Positions 22,875 through 33,839 of a stretch of DNA of 64,000 nucleotides are shown piece after piece; position 1 is the stretch's first letter, and the number at the start of each line of letters is the position of its first letter. The DNA is taken from positions 1-64,000 of the forward strand of contig JAUCBJ010000097.1 in NCBI GenBank assembly GCA_032718475.1, written 5' to 3'. Source of the stretch: Nemertoderma westbladi. Taxonomy: Eukaryota > Xenacoelomorpha > Nemertodermatida > Nemertodermatidae. The notes under the pieces are model-generated. The model was not told where the DNA came from and ran no database searches. It was given only the letters and a program-made list of their open reading frames with translations. The position numbers and the translations under genes are program-made.

Positions 22875-23808
22875 CTTTTAGCAGCGTTATATGTAATTTT
22901 ATTCAAAAATTTAAAGATTTCTTTCCTCTGTCAGTAACAACAGCGTCAATAAAAGTTTAACTTTTATGTCCGCGCACACTTTTTTGTAAGCTCACACTAT
23001 TACATTAAGTGAACCAAGGTACTGTCATTGTCATATTGTCATATTTTAGTTTCACTTTCCTATATCCTGTGCTGGTGTACCGGTAACAAACATCCAAGGC
23101 CTACTATAGAATACAGGGCGCGCAGCCAACTGGTACTTCCTGATAATTGAGGGCCTAGAAATTATTATCAATAAGACGTCAATAGGTTCGATATTAGTAA
23201 TGTTTATTGCTAGAACTTTACTTAAAATCCACTCTTGGGGTCAAATTATATGGCGCACCCTAAGTAGGCCTTGCAATCAGCATATCAAACACTGCACGTT
23301 ATACCGGTATGGTACGGTACATTGTATTAAAACAACGCCTCATCGGAAAGTAATATTTAAATTTTTGAATAAAATTATTTTTCGATTAAAAAAAAGATAA
23401 AGTATATCTGCTAACTAAACAACCATTACAAAATAATCCTTCAATAAGCACAATATCATATGAAACAAATTTTCAGAGGAAATCAGAAATGTTTATAAGG
23501 CAATAGAATAACTATTAATTACACTTGCAAGGCAGGGATAAAGTACAACTTTACAGAGTTCTTGTAGTTTGTTACTGTTGGTGAAAAACACCATACAAAA
23601 CGTAAGGGCCAATGTGGTTAAGAAATAAATTTTAAGTAAGTACCACATCTATACCTTAATTAAACTGTGCGATTAAAATCCTAAATGTGAGATATAACAA
23701 TAATTTACAATTTAGATAAGCCAAAGTTAGAAAAAATACAACGATTTATAGTTCGAAATATATATATATACTGGCCAGCGTGAAAATATGTGCATGTTTC
23801 ACAAACAA

Positions 23809-24685
23809 TTACAACTTTAAGTCCGAGAGAAGACTTGAGACTTTAGAAGATATTTCGGACGGTGGGACCCCAAAAATGTGCTCCAAAAAGAGCCACACAG
23901 GAAGCGATGCAGCCGGATACCGTAAGTAACACACGTTCGACAACTTAAAAGCTAGGTCAACACCTTGCAGAAGGGTTGGCCGCTGAAACCGAAGATCATT
24001 ATAGATAACGACGCTCTGCGAGGAATCTTTAAGTAGAACTACAAATGGGTTTACTTGCAAACCCATACGGGCATATTCAGATGACAAAGTCAGTATCTGT
24101 TTATCCATGGCTGCATGATCCACAGCCTCCATTATGAACGAACTCTTCGCATCAGAAATGGATGGGCGCCAAAACTTTCGATTAGATCGGGATATCTGTA
24201 CAGACATCTTATTACAGAGCTTCTCTGTCAGCAAGAACAAACCTATCTTTGCAGTAGCAGTCTCGTTCAGATCACCAGGGTCAATGCTCCCTATTTTCTC
24301 CATCACAATCAGTTGGCGGCAAACATCAATGAAACTCGGGGTGAATAAGGCGTTTTCATTCAAGTCTGTTACATTTTTTACCACCTTCCACAAATGGACG
24401 AAATCGTGACAAATGCAATCATATACTATGCTATTGTCTAGCATGTATGGCAGATCAGTGAGAATAATTGCCCCATGATAAAACCCGACTAAGCGGTACA
24501 ATGTTGTTGCTATGAATTTACTTCTTTCAAAACCATTAAGTGTCAGATAGTTCAACTCCTCTTCTACTTCCGCTTTAATGTCATCCACATTAAAACCACT
24601 TAGTGGTTGTTCAACACCCATAGCAGCTATGCCAACCGATTGACTTTCCTTTGATGTTTTAAGTTTTTTCCTTACAGTTACGAAC
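23809..24685 (-). CDS. Transposon accessory gene, exon 2 (unknown family)
   Basis: Second coding exon of the - strand gene in the CACTA-like element. It follows acceptor TTTTCAG at 24686-24692 (- strand) and ends at a stop at 23809. The joined reading frame enters as FVTVRKKLKTSK and continues through GFERSKFIATTLYRLVGFYH to the end without a stop. It is largely alpha-helical in appearance, without transposase motifs. With exon 1 the protein would be 539 residues. From memory, similar two-part proteins are common in animal repeats, but I cannot name a domain. Confidence 0.65.
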
Positions 24686-24917
24686 CTGAAAAGTTAATAC
24701 AAATATACTGTTATTAAAATCAACCGAACTTAAATACAGTATCGCATTTTCATTCATATATTCCAAAAATCCTATAATATAATCCAAAGATGCAATTCCA
24801 AAGATAGTACAATACTACCCCGTAGCCCCTACTGTTGTATAATGACTGCAAATACGAAATGTCTAAATATATATGTTATGTTGTAGGCCTATACAATTAA
24901 CTAAATATTCAACTTAC

Positions 24918-25660
24918 CTATTATACAGTTTACCGCAAGCAACTTGTGTTTTATAGTCTTTACTGGTTGCGGAATCTTTAACTTTCACCGACTTTGTCAC
25001 CGTCTTTTTATAGAAATAGGTGTTTGCACGTTCGCTAGGAAATACCTTTGTAATATTAACGGCCCACTCTTGTAGTTGTTCGTGATTCAACCCAGCATCA
25101 TAACACGAAGAGACTATAAGCGAAACCAACGTGCTTCTATGAGCTTCCCCAAACGGCACCCCATTGCCACATCGTTTTAACAAATCACGGCCCTCTGCGG
25201 ACATCCGCAGTATATCAACAAGACCATCTTGGCAGATGCGCACCTTAGCAGTACTTGAATAAATTGGCACTGGTGGTTCAGGTATTCGTATTGGTGAACA
25301 AATATAGGACGACACAGTAGGAGAAATATCAGATTGCTCCATATTTGAATTTCCAGCACTTAGGCCTACATCAGGGGCAATCCCAGAAGCCGACTCTCCA
25401 TCTCCTTTGGCATGTTTGACTGGCGGACATCCACAATAAGTACAAGCTTGCGACTTACCCGTATCATCAGGCAAAAAGTATTCCGGACATTCACCTTCCT
25501 CACAATCCTTACAGTGAGTTCTCATAATACTATGAATATCCTTCATAATTAAATTAATAGAAAATATTACAGAAATACAAACACCATACGAGTATAAAAA
25601 GCCTAATATGCTGTATGTATTATTATATATTGTGTGGTTGTAATAATTATTGCCAGTCAT
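24918..25660 (-). CDS. Transposon accessory gene, exon 1 (Cys-rich, unknown family)
   Basis: Ends at donor AG|GTAAGT (- strand), two bases into a codon; exon 2 supplies the third, giving GKLYNR joined to FVTVRK. The two exon lengths sum to a multiple of three. The N-terminal part has a Cys/His cluster, CKDCEEGEC then CTYCGCPPVKH, which could bind zinc. The C-terminal part has the helical stretch RSTLVSLIVSSCYDAGLNHE and FPSERANTYFYKK. The ATG at 25660 gives an odd hydrophobic leader, so the true start may be the Met of MRTHCKDC, or an upstream exon may exist. Confidence 0.65.
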
Positions 25661-27026
25661 AAGGTTGTATAAAAGTAAGATGCAGCCTATATCTGTATAT
25701 TAAATATATAGGCCTACCGGTATATATATATATATACCAGTATACCGGTACATATAATGGTACCGGTACTGATAGGCCCTTAAAATCGATGACGCAAAGC
25801 AACATAAAACTTTGAATGGCTAGAGTGGAGATGTAATGGCCATGTGGTAATGGCCATCTACAGTTAAGAACACTGGTCACTTTCTGGCTGAAGCTCAGCC
25901 AAAAATTATCCACATATTTACAGCCAGAAACTGTCCGTGCAGCCACTATTTGTCCTTCACAGGCTACGATTATATTTTCGGACATATTTTGGCTGTAACT
26001 TCACTAGTCCTCAAAGCAGAAGCTGGGCACATAAGGCATAAGGCTGTAAGGAAGGGGAAAATTTTTACTTTTAATATTAATGATGTTATCCCAACGATGA
26101 GATTCTAATTCTCAAATTAATTTATACAGAATTTTATGGCGGTTCTAATGGCATAATTTTTAGAATGCCAATGTTAAAATTTCACTGCCGGTTTTCAAAT
26201 GAAATTTAGCATTGTTTTCTATGGAGAAATTTCACTCTGAGAGCATTTTCCGCGGACACATTCTGGCTGTAAATTGGCAGATTGGACAAATTGTGACCAG
26301 TGTTCCTGACTGCTGGACTGGCCTACAGCAATGCAATACACAGCAGCACAGTACTGCAGTCTGCAGTACAGCGCCTGCGCCTACCGCTTGCCACCTGCCG
26401 CGCTCCCGGTAGCGGTAGGGTAGGCCCCTAGCCTAATTCTGTAATTTCATGAATTTTCGACATTAGTTCAGTAGGCAGTCATGGCAGTAGGCCAGGCAAC
26501 CAAGAACTGAGGAAGGCCTAGTTTGCATTAACTACAGCTACCCAGAAGTCAGTAACTGCATAACTACCGGCAGACCGGTACCGTACCGCTAGGCGCTAGA
26601 TCGGTAACCGGTACGGGTACAGTAGGACAGCCTACCGGCAGACCGGTCCGGTACGGTATGGAGGGAGAAGTATTACCGGTACCGGTACCAGTAAAGGTCA
26701 GAAATGGCATTACTGCCAGACTACACTCACACTGCAGCACTGTACTGCTGAACTGCTGTACTGCACTACCCTGTGTCCACCTGACAGCCTGACTTGACTG
26801 CATGGCTGGCTGCAGTGATACAGTGCCGGTACTGTATGCAAGTCTGCTTGTGTAGGTAACAAACCGCCAACATTTTCAAGATGATTTTCAACAAGATCCA
26901 GATGCCTAGATAAATATTGTCAAATTGACTTCATCTTGGTAATCTGATAAAATCCTTGAAACTTTTCCAAAGAAAATCTAGTAAAAAAGATCAAACAAGA
27001 TTTTCTTTGCAATTTTACAAAGAAGT
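25661..27026. other. CACTA-like element, 5' flank of the accessory gene
   Basis: No gene seen. It is rich in ACCGGTAC palindromes between about 25725 and 25770 and again 26570-26700, which also occur in the BEL leaders. Subterminal CAAGAT motifs cluster after 26870. Confidence 0.6.
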
Positions 27027-27038
27027 TTTTTTAGAGTG
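27027..27038 (-). repeat. Right terminal inverted repeat
   Basis: TTTTTTAGAGTG, followed by TA at 27039-27040, after which the BEL A LTR continues. Confidence 0.9.
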
Positions 27039-27040
27039 TA

Positions 27041-27215
27041 CGATTAAGCCGTCGAAGTCAATCTCCCGGGTATATCCAACGGGTGAATGATCGCGCACAG
27101 ATTGGTTTCAACTAGTGTAGTGAATCAAATACTTGTCAGAGGCTAAAGCGATTTATTATCTAGAAGACATCCTAATTTGGCGGGTTAAACTGCCAAAGGT
27201 CTGAAAGCGCGAACA
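27041..27215 (+). repeat. BEL A 3' LTR, second part
   Basis: 175 bases matching 11380-11554 and ending GCGAACA, followed by the ACCTC duplication at 27216-27220. Confidence 0.93.
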
Positions 27216-27250
27216 ACCTCCAATGTTAGTGTCTGGTATAGCTACTGTAT
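27216..27250 (-). mobile_element. LINE fragment split by BEL A (right part)
   Basis: ACCTCCAATGTTAGTGTCTGG continues the LINE relic that stops at 10365; the unbroken copy near 35195-35225 shows both halves contiguous. Confidence 0.8.
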
Positions 27251-27298
27251 GTTAGTTATTTATTTTACATACTAATGTTTATTGACTTTGTATAACAG

Positions 27299-27467
27299 AT
27301 TCCACGGCATCGAAGACCAAGAAAACTTCTTTACCGACGCCCAGCGACAACGAGTTGTTTACGAGGTGTTGCAGATAACGCCATACGGACATCGCAAGAA
27401 GGGCGAGATTGGTATAGAACGACTCATCGAGGAATGTGTGTATTCGGCGGCATTCCCACTACATGAG
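27299..27467 (+). CDS. ANO7-like: Anoctamin exon 4
   Basis: Acceptor TATAACAG; donor GAG|GTCAGT; 169 bp. Its first base completes the Arg codon from exon 3. Encodes F-H-G, then FFTDAQRQRVVYEVLQITPY, GHRKKGEIGI and YSAAFPLHE, all highly conserved in anoctamins. It begins only 78 bp after the end of BEL A's target duplication. Confidence 0.95.
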
Positions 27468-29005
27468 GTCAGTGAGGGTGGGTGGGTGTAAACAGTCGCA
27501 CTCAATGACGGTGTGTTTTATTTAATTTATAATTATAAAATAATGACACACATTGACCGCAATGATTGGATAAAGTGAATTCTCCAGCGGAAATAATGAT
27601 ATAAGAAATATGAAATAAAATTTTATTTAATATTTTTTTGGTTAGAAAACACCGTCACTGCATTGTGCTCATATCCTTTAAAGGGGGGGTGGGGGGGGGG
27701 GTTGGTTTTGGCTATAATTTGGAATATAACTACATGACATGTCAGAAAAAATTAATTTTTCGCTATTTAATTATTGTTAATGAAATTTTGTGAAAATAAT
27801 TCTGCACCGCTAGGTGGCGCTGCAAATTTATGCTAATTTTTAGGTTTGTTATAAATAGTATTAAATTTTATTAACAAAAAATTTCGAAAAGTTGTCTGAT
27901 ACTTTTATTCAGGGTGGCTATCTAGACACCCACAGAAAGTTTCAGACTAATTCCTCAAAAATTGTAGAAGTAGTTGAAGTTGACAATTTCATAAAAAAAA
28001 TATTTGGAGATAATCGACCTTTCATTATACATAGTAATAGTAATTTCAATAGGATTCCTTAAATGGAAATTGTTATTGGAAAAAATAAATTAAGTATTAC
28101 AACAACACTTATTTGTAAAAATTTGTTGCGGTTATTTTTAGCCATTCACTCAGAATTCCTGTGAAAAAGTGATCCAATGCTTAGATTCATTTCAGTTATC
28201 GTACGTACGTCCTGTAATATCTGTGATTGAAACTGTGTGACAGATATATTCCTATTTATATAGACCAACATATTATTCTAGAACAAAAGAGTTTACTATA
28301 TAAAATTACATTTAAATAGCAATATGATATCCCGCTGAAAGTGAATAAAAAACTTTTTTTTCTTTTTCAATTTTCTTTGTGTATTCGAGAATTAGTTAAT
28401 TAAAGAGTTGATAGTGATGTTAATGTAATACGTCTAGTTCTACAGTTAGTTTCCACATGGTTGCTATGGTAATCGGTGTCCAGGTTTCTCAATTATGTCG
28501 TGGTCAGTGTATGACTCATGAAGTTTGGTCAGTGACCTCTCCAAGTCCCGATACAGATCTATAATATAGCCATAAGTTTCCCCTTGCATTTTCGTAACCC
28601 GATTCGATTTTCTCGTCTGTTCAGTCCATTGTAGATCTTTATACACCTGGTTGCAATCACGTGATGTCATGTGATTCGAATGCCTCAAGGACATACTGTA
28701 TTTACTTCGGCGCAATCTTTATTCAATTTGTAAAATAACCAGTATTTTTGGGTTATTGTCCCTTCATTTTTTATTAATTCTAGCTATTTTAAAACTGTTT
28801 ATAACGTTAGCTGTTATTACAAAATTGATGGATAGATTTATTCCTCGCATTTATAAATGTATTATGTATTATTTAATTTTGTATTCTAGAAAAGTTTTCC
28901 TTTATTTTTCGTTAAAGGTGGTTTTCTAGAATGAATATATTTGTTATAGAACTTCTAGAAATGATAAAGATAAGAAATTTTAGCGGAATACGGACGTAGT
29001 GCACT
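27468..29005. other. Intron 4 proximal part, no gene seen
   Basis: AT-rich intron with a G7-T-G10 run at about 27683-27700 and four TTCTAGAA palindromes at 28276, 28884, 28924 and 28953. No coding similarity. Confidence 0.6.
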
Positions 29006-29660
29006 TAAATACTGAAGGTACTACTGTGTTTTGGGAACACCCCCGCCAATATTAAATACTGAAGGCACTACTGTGTTTTGGGAACACCCCCGCCAATATT
29101 AAATACTGAAGGTACTACTGTGTTTTGGGAACACCCCCGCCAATATTAAATACTGAAGGTACTACTGTGTTTTGGGAACACCCCCGCCAATATTAAATAC
29201 TGAAGGTACTACTGTGTTTTGGGAACACCCCCGCCAATATTAAATACTGAAGGTACTACTGTGTTTTGGGAACACCCCCGCCAATATTAAATACTGAAGG
29301 TACTACTGTGTTTTGGGAACACCCCCGCCAATATTAAATACTGAAGGTACTACTGTGTTTTGGGAACACCCCCGCCAATATTAAATACTGAAGGTACTAC
29401 TGTGTTTTGGGAACACCCCCGCCAATATTAAATACTGAAGGTACTACTGTGTTTTGGGAACACCCCCGCCAATATTAAATACTGAAGGTACTACTGTGTT
29501 TTGGGAACACCCCCGCCAATATTAAATACTGAAGGTACTACTGTGTTTTGGGAACACCCCCGCCAATATTAAATACTGAAGGTACTACTGTGTTTTGGGA
29601 ACACCCCCGCCAATATTAAATACTGAAGGTACTACTGTGTTTTGGGAACACCCCCGCCAA
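29006..29660 (+). repeat. 47-bp minisatellite, 14 copies
   Basis: Fourteen nearly identical 47-bp units (655 bp, last one lacking three bases). Each contains TACTGAAGGTACTACTG and the small hairpin GTGTTTTGGGAACAC followed by CCCCCGCC. The only change seen is GGTACT to GGCACT in the second unit. Lies in the intron between exons 4 and 5. Confidence 0.97.
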
Positions 29661-30243
29661 AATTGTTATACTTAGTAGTTTATGTTACTTTGTTTTTAGA
29701 AAATGTTCTAGAACATATTTTATGTTAATTTTGTTATAAAGTATTGTTCTAGAACAAATAATTGTTCTAAAATTTTTTAGAAAATCAACATTGCTTTTTT
29801 GGTATATTTTTTAATGAATTGAGTTGAAAACCATTAATTTACAACAAATTATTATTTTAGCTAAATAATGATTTTTATTATTGTAGCTAGTATTTTATTA
29901 CAATCTAGTTTTACAATATTGTTAAATGTAATAAATTTGAAATTGTAAAAGTAAAATATATTTTAAAAATTATTCTAGACCAAACTAACTATATAATTGT
30001 TCTAGAATAAAATTGACTTTTATAATTTATATATATTTTTTTAGATTATATTTCATAATTTTTATATGATTTTAAAATTTAATTTGCATAATTGCTAACA
30101 TATGTTGTCGAACATTTTCAAATGAAACTTACAAAAACTGTAATTAATAATATTTTTACTACTGTAGCTAATAAAAACTACTATACCTAATAATTAAAAT
30201 CACAATAGTAACCGCAATGCGTACAATATAATTATTTATTACA

Positions 30244-30362
30244 TGGGAAAAAAGTAGAACTTTTTTTCATTATTCTCGAGGCATTTTATTTACCGAGCGC
30301 CAGCGAGGTTAATAAAGGGTCGAGAGAATATTGAAAAAAAAATGTTCTAAGTTTTTTTCCCA
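30244..30362. mobile_element. 119-bp foldback element with CCGAGCG/AGCGAGG core
   Basis: Begins TGGGAAAAAA and ends TTTTTTTCCCA; inner arms TATTCTCGA and TCGAGAGAATA flank a core TTTACCGAGCGCCAGCGAGG. MITE-like foldback. No clear target duplication. Confidence 0.65.
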
Positions 30363-30839
30363 TTTAATACGTATTTGGTGCACGCCTTGCAGCCTTTGCA
30401 ATAACTTTTGTGTGTGTGACTAGATTTTGCTCAAATAACTTCCAAACCTTTTCTACGTCGTTGCACCTTGAACAAATGTAATACAATTTAAGAAATTTCA
30501 CCAAAAATATTTCATTTCGGGAAAATAATTAAAATAAATGAAATCCTATGGGCTGCTTGTTTTCCCTAGGGAAAAAAAGTGAAAAATTTTCTCCCGATTT
30601 TGGGGTATATTTGAGCCAAAAATAAACAATTTAAGAATAAAAGTCTTTATTGTCCGTACTTCTGCGGACAATAAAGGGGATATTTCGAAGAAATACATTT
30701 CTTTTTTAAATTTGTTAAAAAAAACAATTTTATGCCACCGATGATGTCTGATCTAATATCTTACACTTATTATATTTATTTATATGCTGTAATTACCTTT
30801 TCTCAACAAACTGTATATTATAATTCACCTTTATTTTAG

Positions 30840-31008
30840 GGAACTTATCAAATACCAAGGGAGGACGTAATAGATCCGAAGTATTGGAATTTAAGACAAA
30901 TTCTCTATAAATACTGGGCCTCTTGGCGCAACTGGTACAAATACCAACCCTTAGATCATATCAGGGAATACTTTGGGGAAAAAATCGCTATATATTTCGC
31001 CTGGCTGG
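30840..31008 (+). CDS. ANO7-like: Anoctamin exon 5
   Basis: Acceptor TTTATTTTAG; donor GG|GTTAGT; 169 bp, ends one base into a Gly codon. Encodes GTYQIPRED, then [31 protein letters not shown], the pre-membrane segment and start of the first helix. The motif KYQPLDH-x2-YFGEK is a family hallmark. Confidence 0.95.
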
Positions 31009-31110
31009 GTTAGTTACATCTTAAAATCGGAAGTTATTGTTATCTAACTATTAATTACAAGGTCTGTGACGAAATGGAAAATTCTGAGAGAAACACACAG
31101 TTTGTCAGCT

Positions 31111-32010
31111 GTGAGTGACGGAGCCAACATTGTTGTTAATGCTGTGAGTGACGGAGCCAACATTGTTGTTAATGCTGCGAGTGACGGAGCCAACATTGTT
31201 ATTAATGCTGTGAGTGACGGAGCCAACATTGTTGTTAATGCTGTGAGTGACGGAGCCAACATTGTTGTTAATGCTGTGAGTGACGGAGCCAACATTGTTG
31301 TTAATGCTGCGAGTGACGGAGCCAACATTGTTATTAATGCTGTGAGTGACGGAGCCAACATTGTTGTTAATGCTGTGAGTGACGGAGCCAACATTGTTGT
31401 TAATGCTGTGAGTGACGGAGCCAACATTGTTGTTAATGCTGTGAGTGACGGAGCCAACATTGTTGTTAATGCTGTGAGTGACGGAGCCAACATTGTTGTT
31501 AATGCTGTGAGTGACGGAGCCAACATTGTTGTTAATGCTGTGAGTGACGGAGCCAACATTGTTATTAATGCTGTGAGTGACGGAGCCAACATTGTTGTTA
31601 ATGCTGTGAGTGACGGAGCCAACATTGTTGTTAATGCTGCGAGTGACGGAGCCAACATTGTTGTTAATGCTGTGAGTGACGGAGCCAACATTGTTGTTAA
31701 TGCTGCGAGTGACGGAGCCAACATTGTTGTTAATGCTGTGAGTGACGGAGCCAACATTGTTGTTAATGCTGTGAGTGACGGAGCCAACATTGTTGTTAAT
31801 GCTGTGAGTGACGGAGCCAACATTGTTGTTAATGCTGTGAGTGACGGAGCCAACATTGTTGTTAATGCTGCGAGTGACGGAGCCAACATTGTTCTTAATG
31901 CTGTGAGTGACGAAGCCAACATTGTTGTTAATGCTGCGAGTGACGGAGCCAACATTGTTGTTAATGCTGTGAGTGACGGAGCCAACATTGTTTTTAATGC
32001 TGCGAGTGAC
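31111..32010 (+). repeat. 33-bp minisatellite, about 27 copies, open on both strands
   Basis: Units GTGAGTGACGGAGCC + AACATTGTTGTTAATGCT with few changes (GTG/GCG, GTT/ATT). Because 33 is a multiple of three and the unit lacks stops, frames are open on both strands (VSDGANIVVNA on +, LTALTTMLAPS on -). It sits between exons 5 and 6, just beyond the exon 5 donor, with no splice signals joining it to the gene, so it is read as a repeat, not protein. Confidence 0.93.
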
Positions 32011-32357
32011 TTTAATGTTGCAGTCAACGCATTGAATCTACTGTATACTAATCAATTCAATCGGGCTCAATTAGTCAGTCAGTGATCAGATTGCTGCCAT
32101 CAATGCCGCCGATGAAATTGGAAATTCTGCGGAGACATAGCCGCCAGCTCATTTAACCTTCTCACTGGAAGAAAGGCCAACCAACTACCAAGGTAACTGC
32201 TGAACCTCCAGCTAACTTGATGGTTTGAAGGCTCATTTTAAGAAACTGTTATGATCGTTGACCGCCCTACTATGCATCCTAGTGTTTATGTATGTATTTA
32301 AGGTTGTTTGCTGTGTTTATCTAGGTACCTTTTCCGTCACTGCGACTTCTATTTCAG

Positions 32358-32448
32358 GGTTTTACACTGCCTGGCTTCTACCAGCCGCTTTAGTTGGCCT
32401 CGCCGTTTTCCTATGGGGGATGCTCACTGTATTCGACGACAAAGTATC
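32358..32448 (+). CDS. ANO7-like: Anoctamin exon 6
   Basis: Acceptor ATTTCAG; donor TATC|GTTAGT; 91 bp. Completes the Gly codon, then encodes FYTAWLLPAALVGLAVFLWG, the first membrane helix, and TVFDDKV. Donor choice is fixed by phase: only a cut two bases into the TCN codon joins exon 7 in frame. Confidence 0.93.
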
Positions 32449-32744
32449 GTTAGTAATTTATTATAATATTATAAAATGTTTCTTTGAAAACTTCGATAAA
32501 AGGATAAAACTTTATTTAATTTTAGTTATATATGTATATAATTATCGTATATAAAGAAAATATTTTAAGGGATTGAATGTGAGGCCGTACATTTTCACAA
32601 CTATTGAATATTAACCAAACGTTTTGGCTCATTAAAAGATTTTTAATTTTAGAATGTCTCTTCACTACCTTGGGAGATCTTCCATATATTGACAATATTT
32701 CCATCTTCTTTTCAAACGAAACAATTTATTTTATTGGTTTTCAG

Positions 32745-32985
32745 ACAGGAGATATGCGACACGAACAATACCTACACGATGTGTCCCCAATGTGACGAGT
32801 GTTCTTACTGGAACTTGAGTGACACTTGTACCCAGGCCCAAGTCGCCTATCTGTTTGACCACGGGGGAACCGTTTTCTTCAGTATCTTTATGGCCTTCTG
32901 GTCTGTTATGTTCTTAGAATATTGGAAGCGGACCTGCGCTGCATTGAGTTACCGGTGGGATTGTTGGGAATATGAGGATGAAGAG
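32745..32985 (+). CDS. ANO7-like: Anoctamin exon 7
   Basis: Acceptor TTTTCAG; donor GAG|GTTACT; 241 bp. Encodes QEICDTNNTYTMCPQCDEC, a Cys-rich loop with conserved spacing, then FDHGGTVFFSIFMAFWSVMF, the second helix, and LEYWKR ... LSYRWDCWEYEDEE. The extracellular loop cysteines fit disulfide-forming positions of the family. Confidence 0.96.
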
Positions 32986-33210
32986 GTTACTGGAATTAAT
33001 TACAATCAATAAGTTAATAATTAATTAAGATTTTTTTTTCAATAATGATATCTTATTATAGCATTAAGTATATTATATATATACGTGTGATATATTAATT
33101 ATTGTAGCCCGTGTAAAGAAGTTGCACTCTGTGCGTTAAATTATTAAGAAACCTGATAACATTGGAGTTGGTTGTTATTATAATTACCGATTCGTATTTA
33201 TCCGATGTAG

Positions 33211-33348
33211 GAAAAACCTCGGCCGGAATTCGCTGCATTGGCTCCTGTTATGGAGAGAAACCCGATAACCGGAATGAAAGAACCTGCCTTCCCCAAGAAG
33301 AGCAAGTTAATGAGAGTTATTACTGGGCTGTCTGTCATTGTAGTTATG
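33211..33348 (+). CDS. ANO7-like: Anoctamin exon 8
   Basis: Acceptor GATGTAG; donor ATG|GTTAGT; 138 bp, phase 0. Encodes EKPRPEFAALAP, then NPITGMKEPAFPKKSKLMR and the start of the next helix, ITGLSVIVVM. RPEFAA-x-AP and NP-(I/V)-TG are conserved. Confidence 0.95.
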
Positions 33349-33399
33349 GTTAGTAAGTTTATTATTCAAGTTAATAAAACTTACTAAGTACTACAGCTA

Positions 33400-33790
33400 C
33401 TACTAGGTCGAGCGAACTCGGACAGTGGAAATGAGATCCTTCCAGGCTTCCCGAGTCTCCAACTACTACTAGGTCGAGCGAACTCGGACAGTGGAAATGA
33501 GATCCTTCCAGGCTTCCCGATTCTCCATAGTTGTCGCAATTTCGTTTCTCCCAAGTTCAGTATCCCTTTCAAGTTGATCTATATATGTTATGGCAGGTCG
33601 TCCACGACTACGCTTTCCATGAGTTGGTTGCCAGAGAAGTAGATCTGGTATGACCTCGTCTTTACTTCGCCAGCAGTGCCCACTGAATCTCAATCTGCAA
33701 TAACGTGAATAGTGGTTTATACAGGTTGTATTATTGTACCATAAAGCCCGGCATTTCTCGTGTTTAGGGCTGCCCTTAGTCGTCTTGTGT
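33400..33790 (-). pseudogene. LINE reverse-transcriptase C-terminal relic, second family
   Basis: On the - strand it encodes RLRFSGHCWRSKDEVIPDLL, then LLWQPTHGKRSRGRPAITYI and an acidic tail, the usual end of a LINE ORF2 (R-x-F-GH-x-R ... LLWxP-x-G-x-RGRP). A 60-bp segment containing GGTCGAGCGAACTCGGACAG is duplicated in tandem at about 33406 and 33470. Truncated at the 5' side. Confidence 0.8.
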
Positions 33791-33839
33791 AGCAACAATT
33801 ATAATATATATATTTTTTTTTAATGGTGGTAACTAATGT

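Larger units (their letters stand above)
22307..27038 (-). mobile_element. CACTA/EnSpm-like DNA transposon nested in BEL A LTR
   Basis: 4732 bp, ends CACTCTAAAAAA ... TTTTTTAGAGTG, flanked by TA on both sides; the undisturbed 5' LTR has a single TA. The first and last few hundred bases contain many copies of CAAGAT in both orientations (left about 22353, 22408, 22483, 22551, 22590; right about 26879, 26890, 26935, 26998), the subterminal-repeat style of CACTA elements. It carries one two-exon gene on the - strand and no recognisable transposase, so is probably non-autonomous. The CACT start and short duplication support CACTA/EnSpm, but that assignment is inferred. Confidence 0.75.
10366..27215 (+). 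mobile_element. BEL/Pao LTR retrotransposon A, deletion derivative with nested transposon
   Basis: Complete element with two 1189-bp LTRs (the right one split by a 4.7-kb insert), a 2.2-kb leader, a 1498-codon Gag-protease ORF, about 3 kb of non-coding or decayed sequence, and a purine tract before the 3' LTR. Compared with BEL B it lacks about 190 codons in Gag, all of reverse transcriptase and most of RNase H, and most of integrase, yet stays in frame. It must depend on enzymes supplied in trans. It lies in the same orientation as the anoctamin gene, in the intron before exon 4. Confidence 0.92.
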
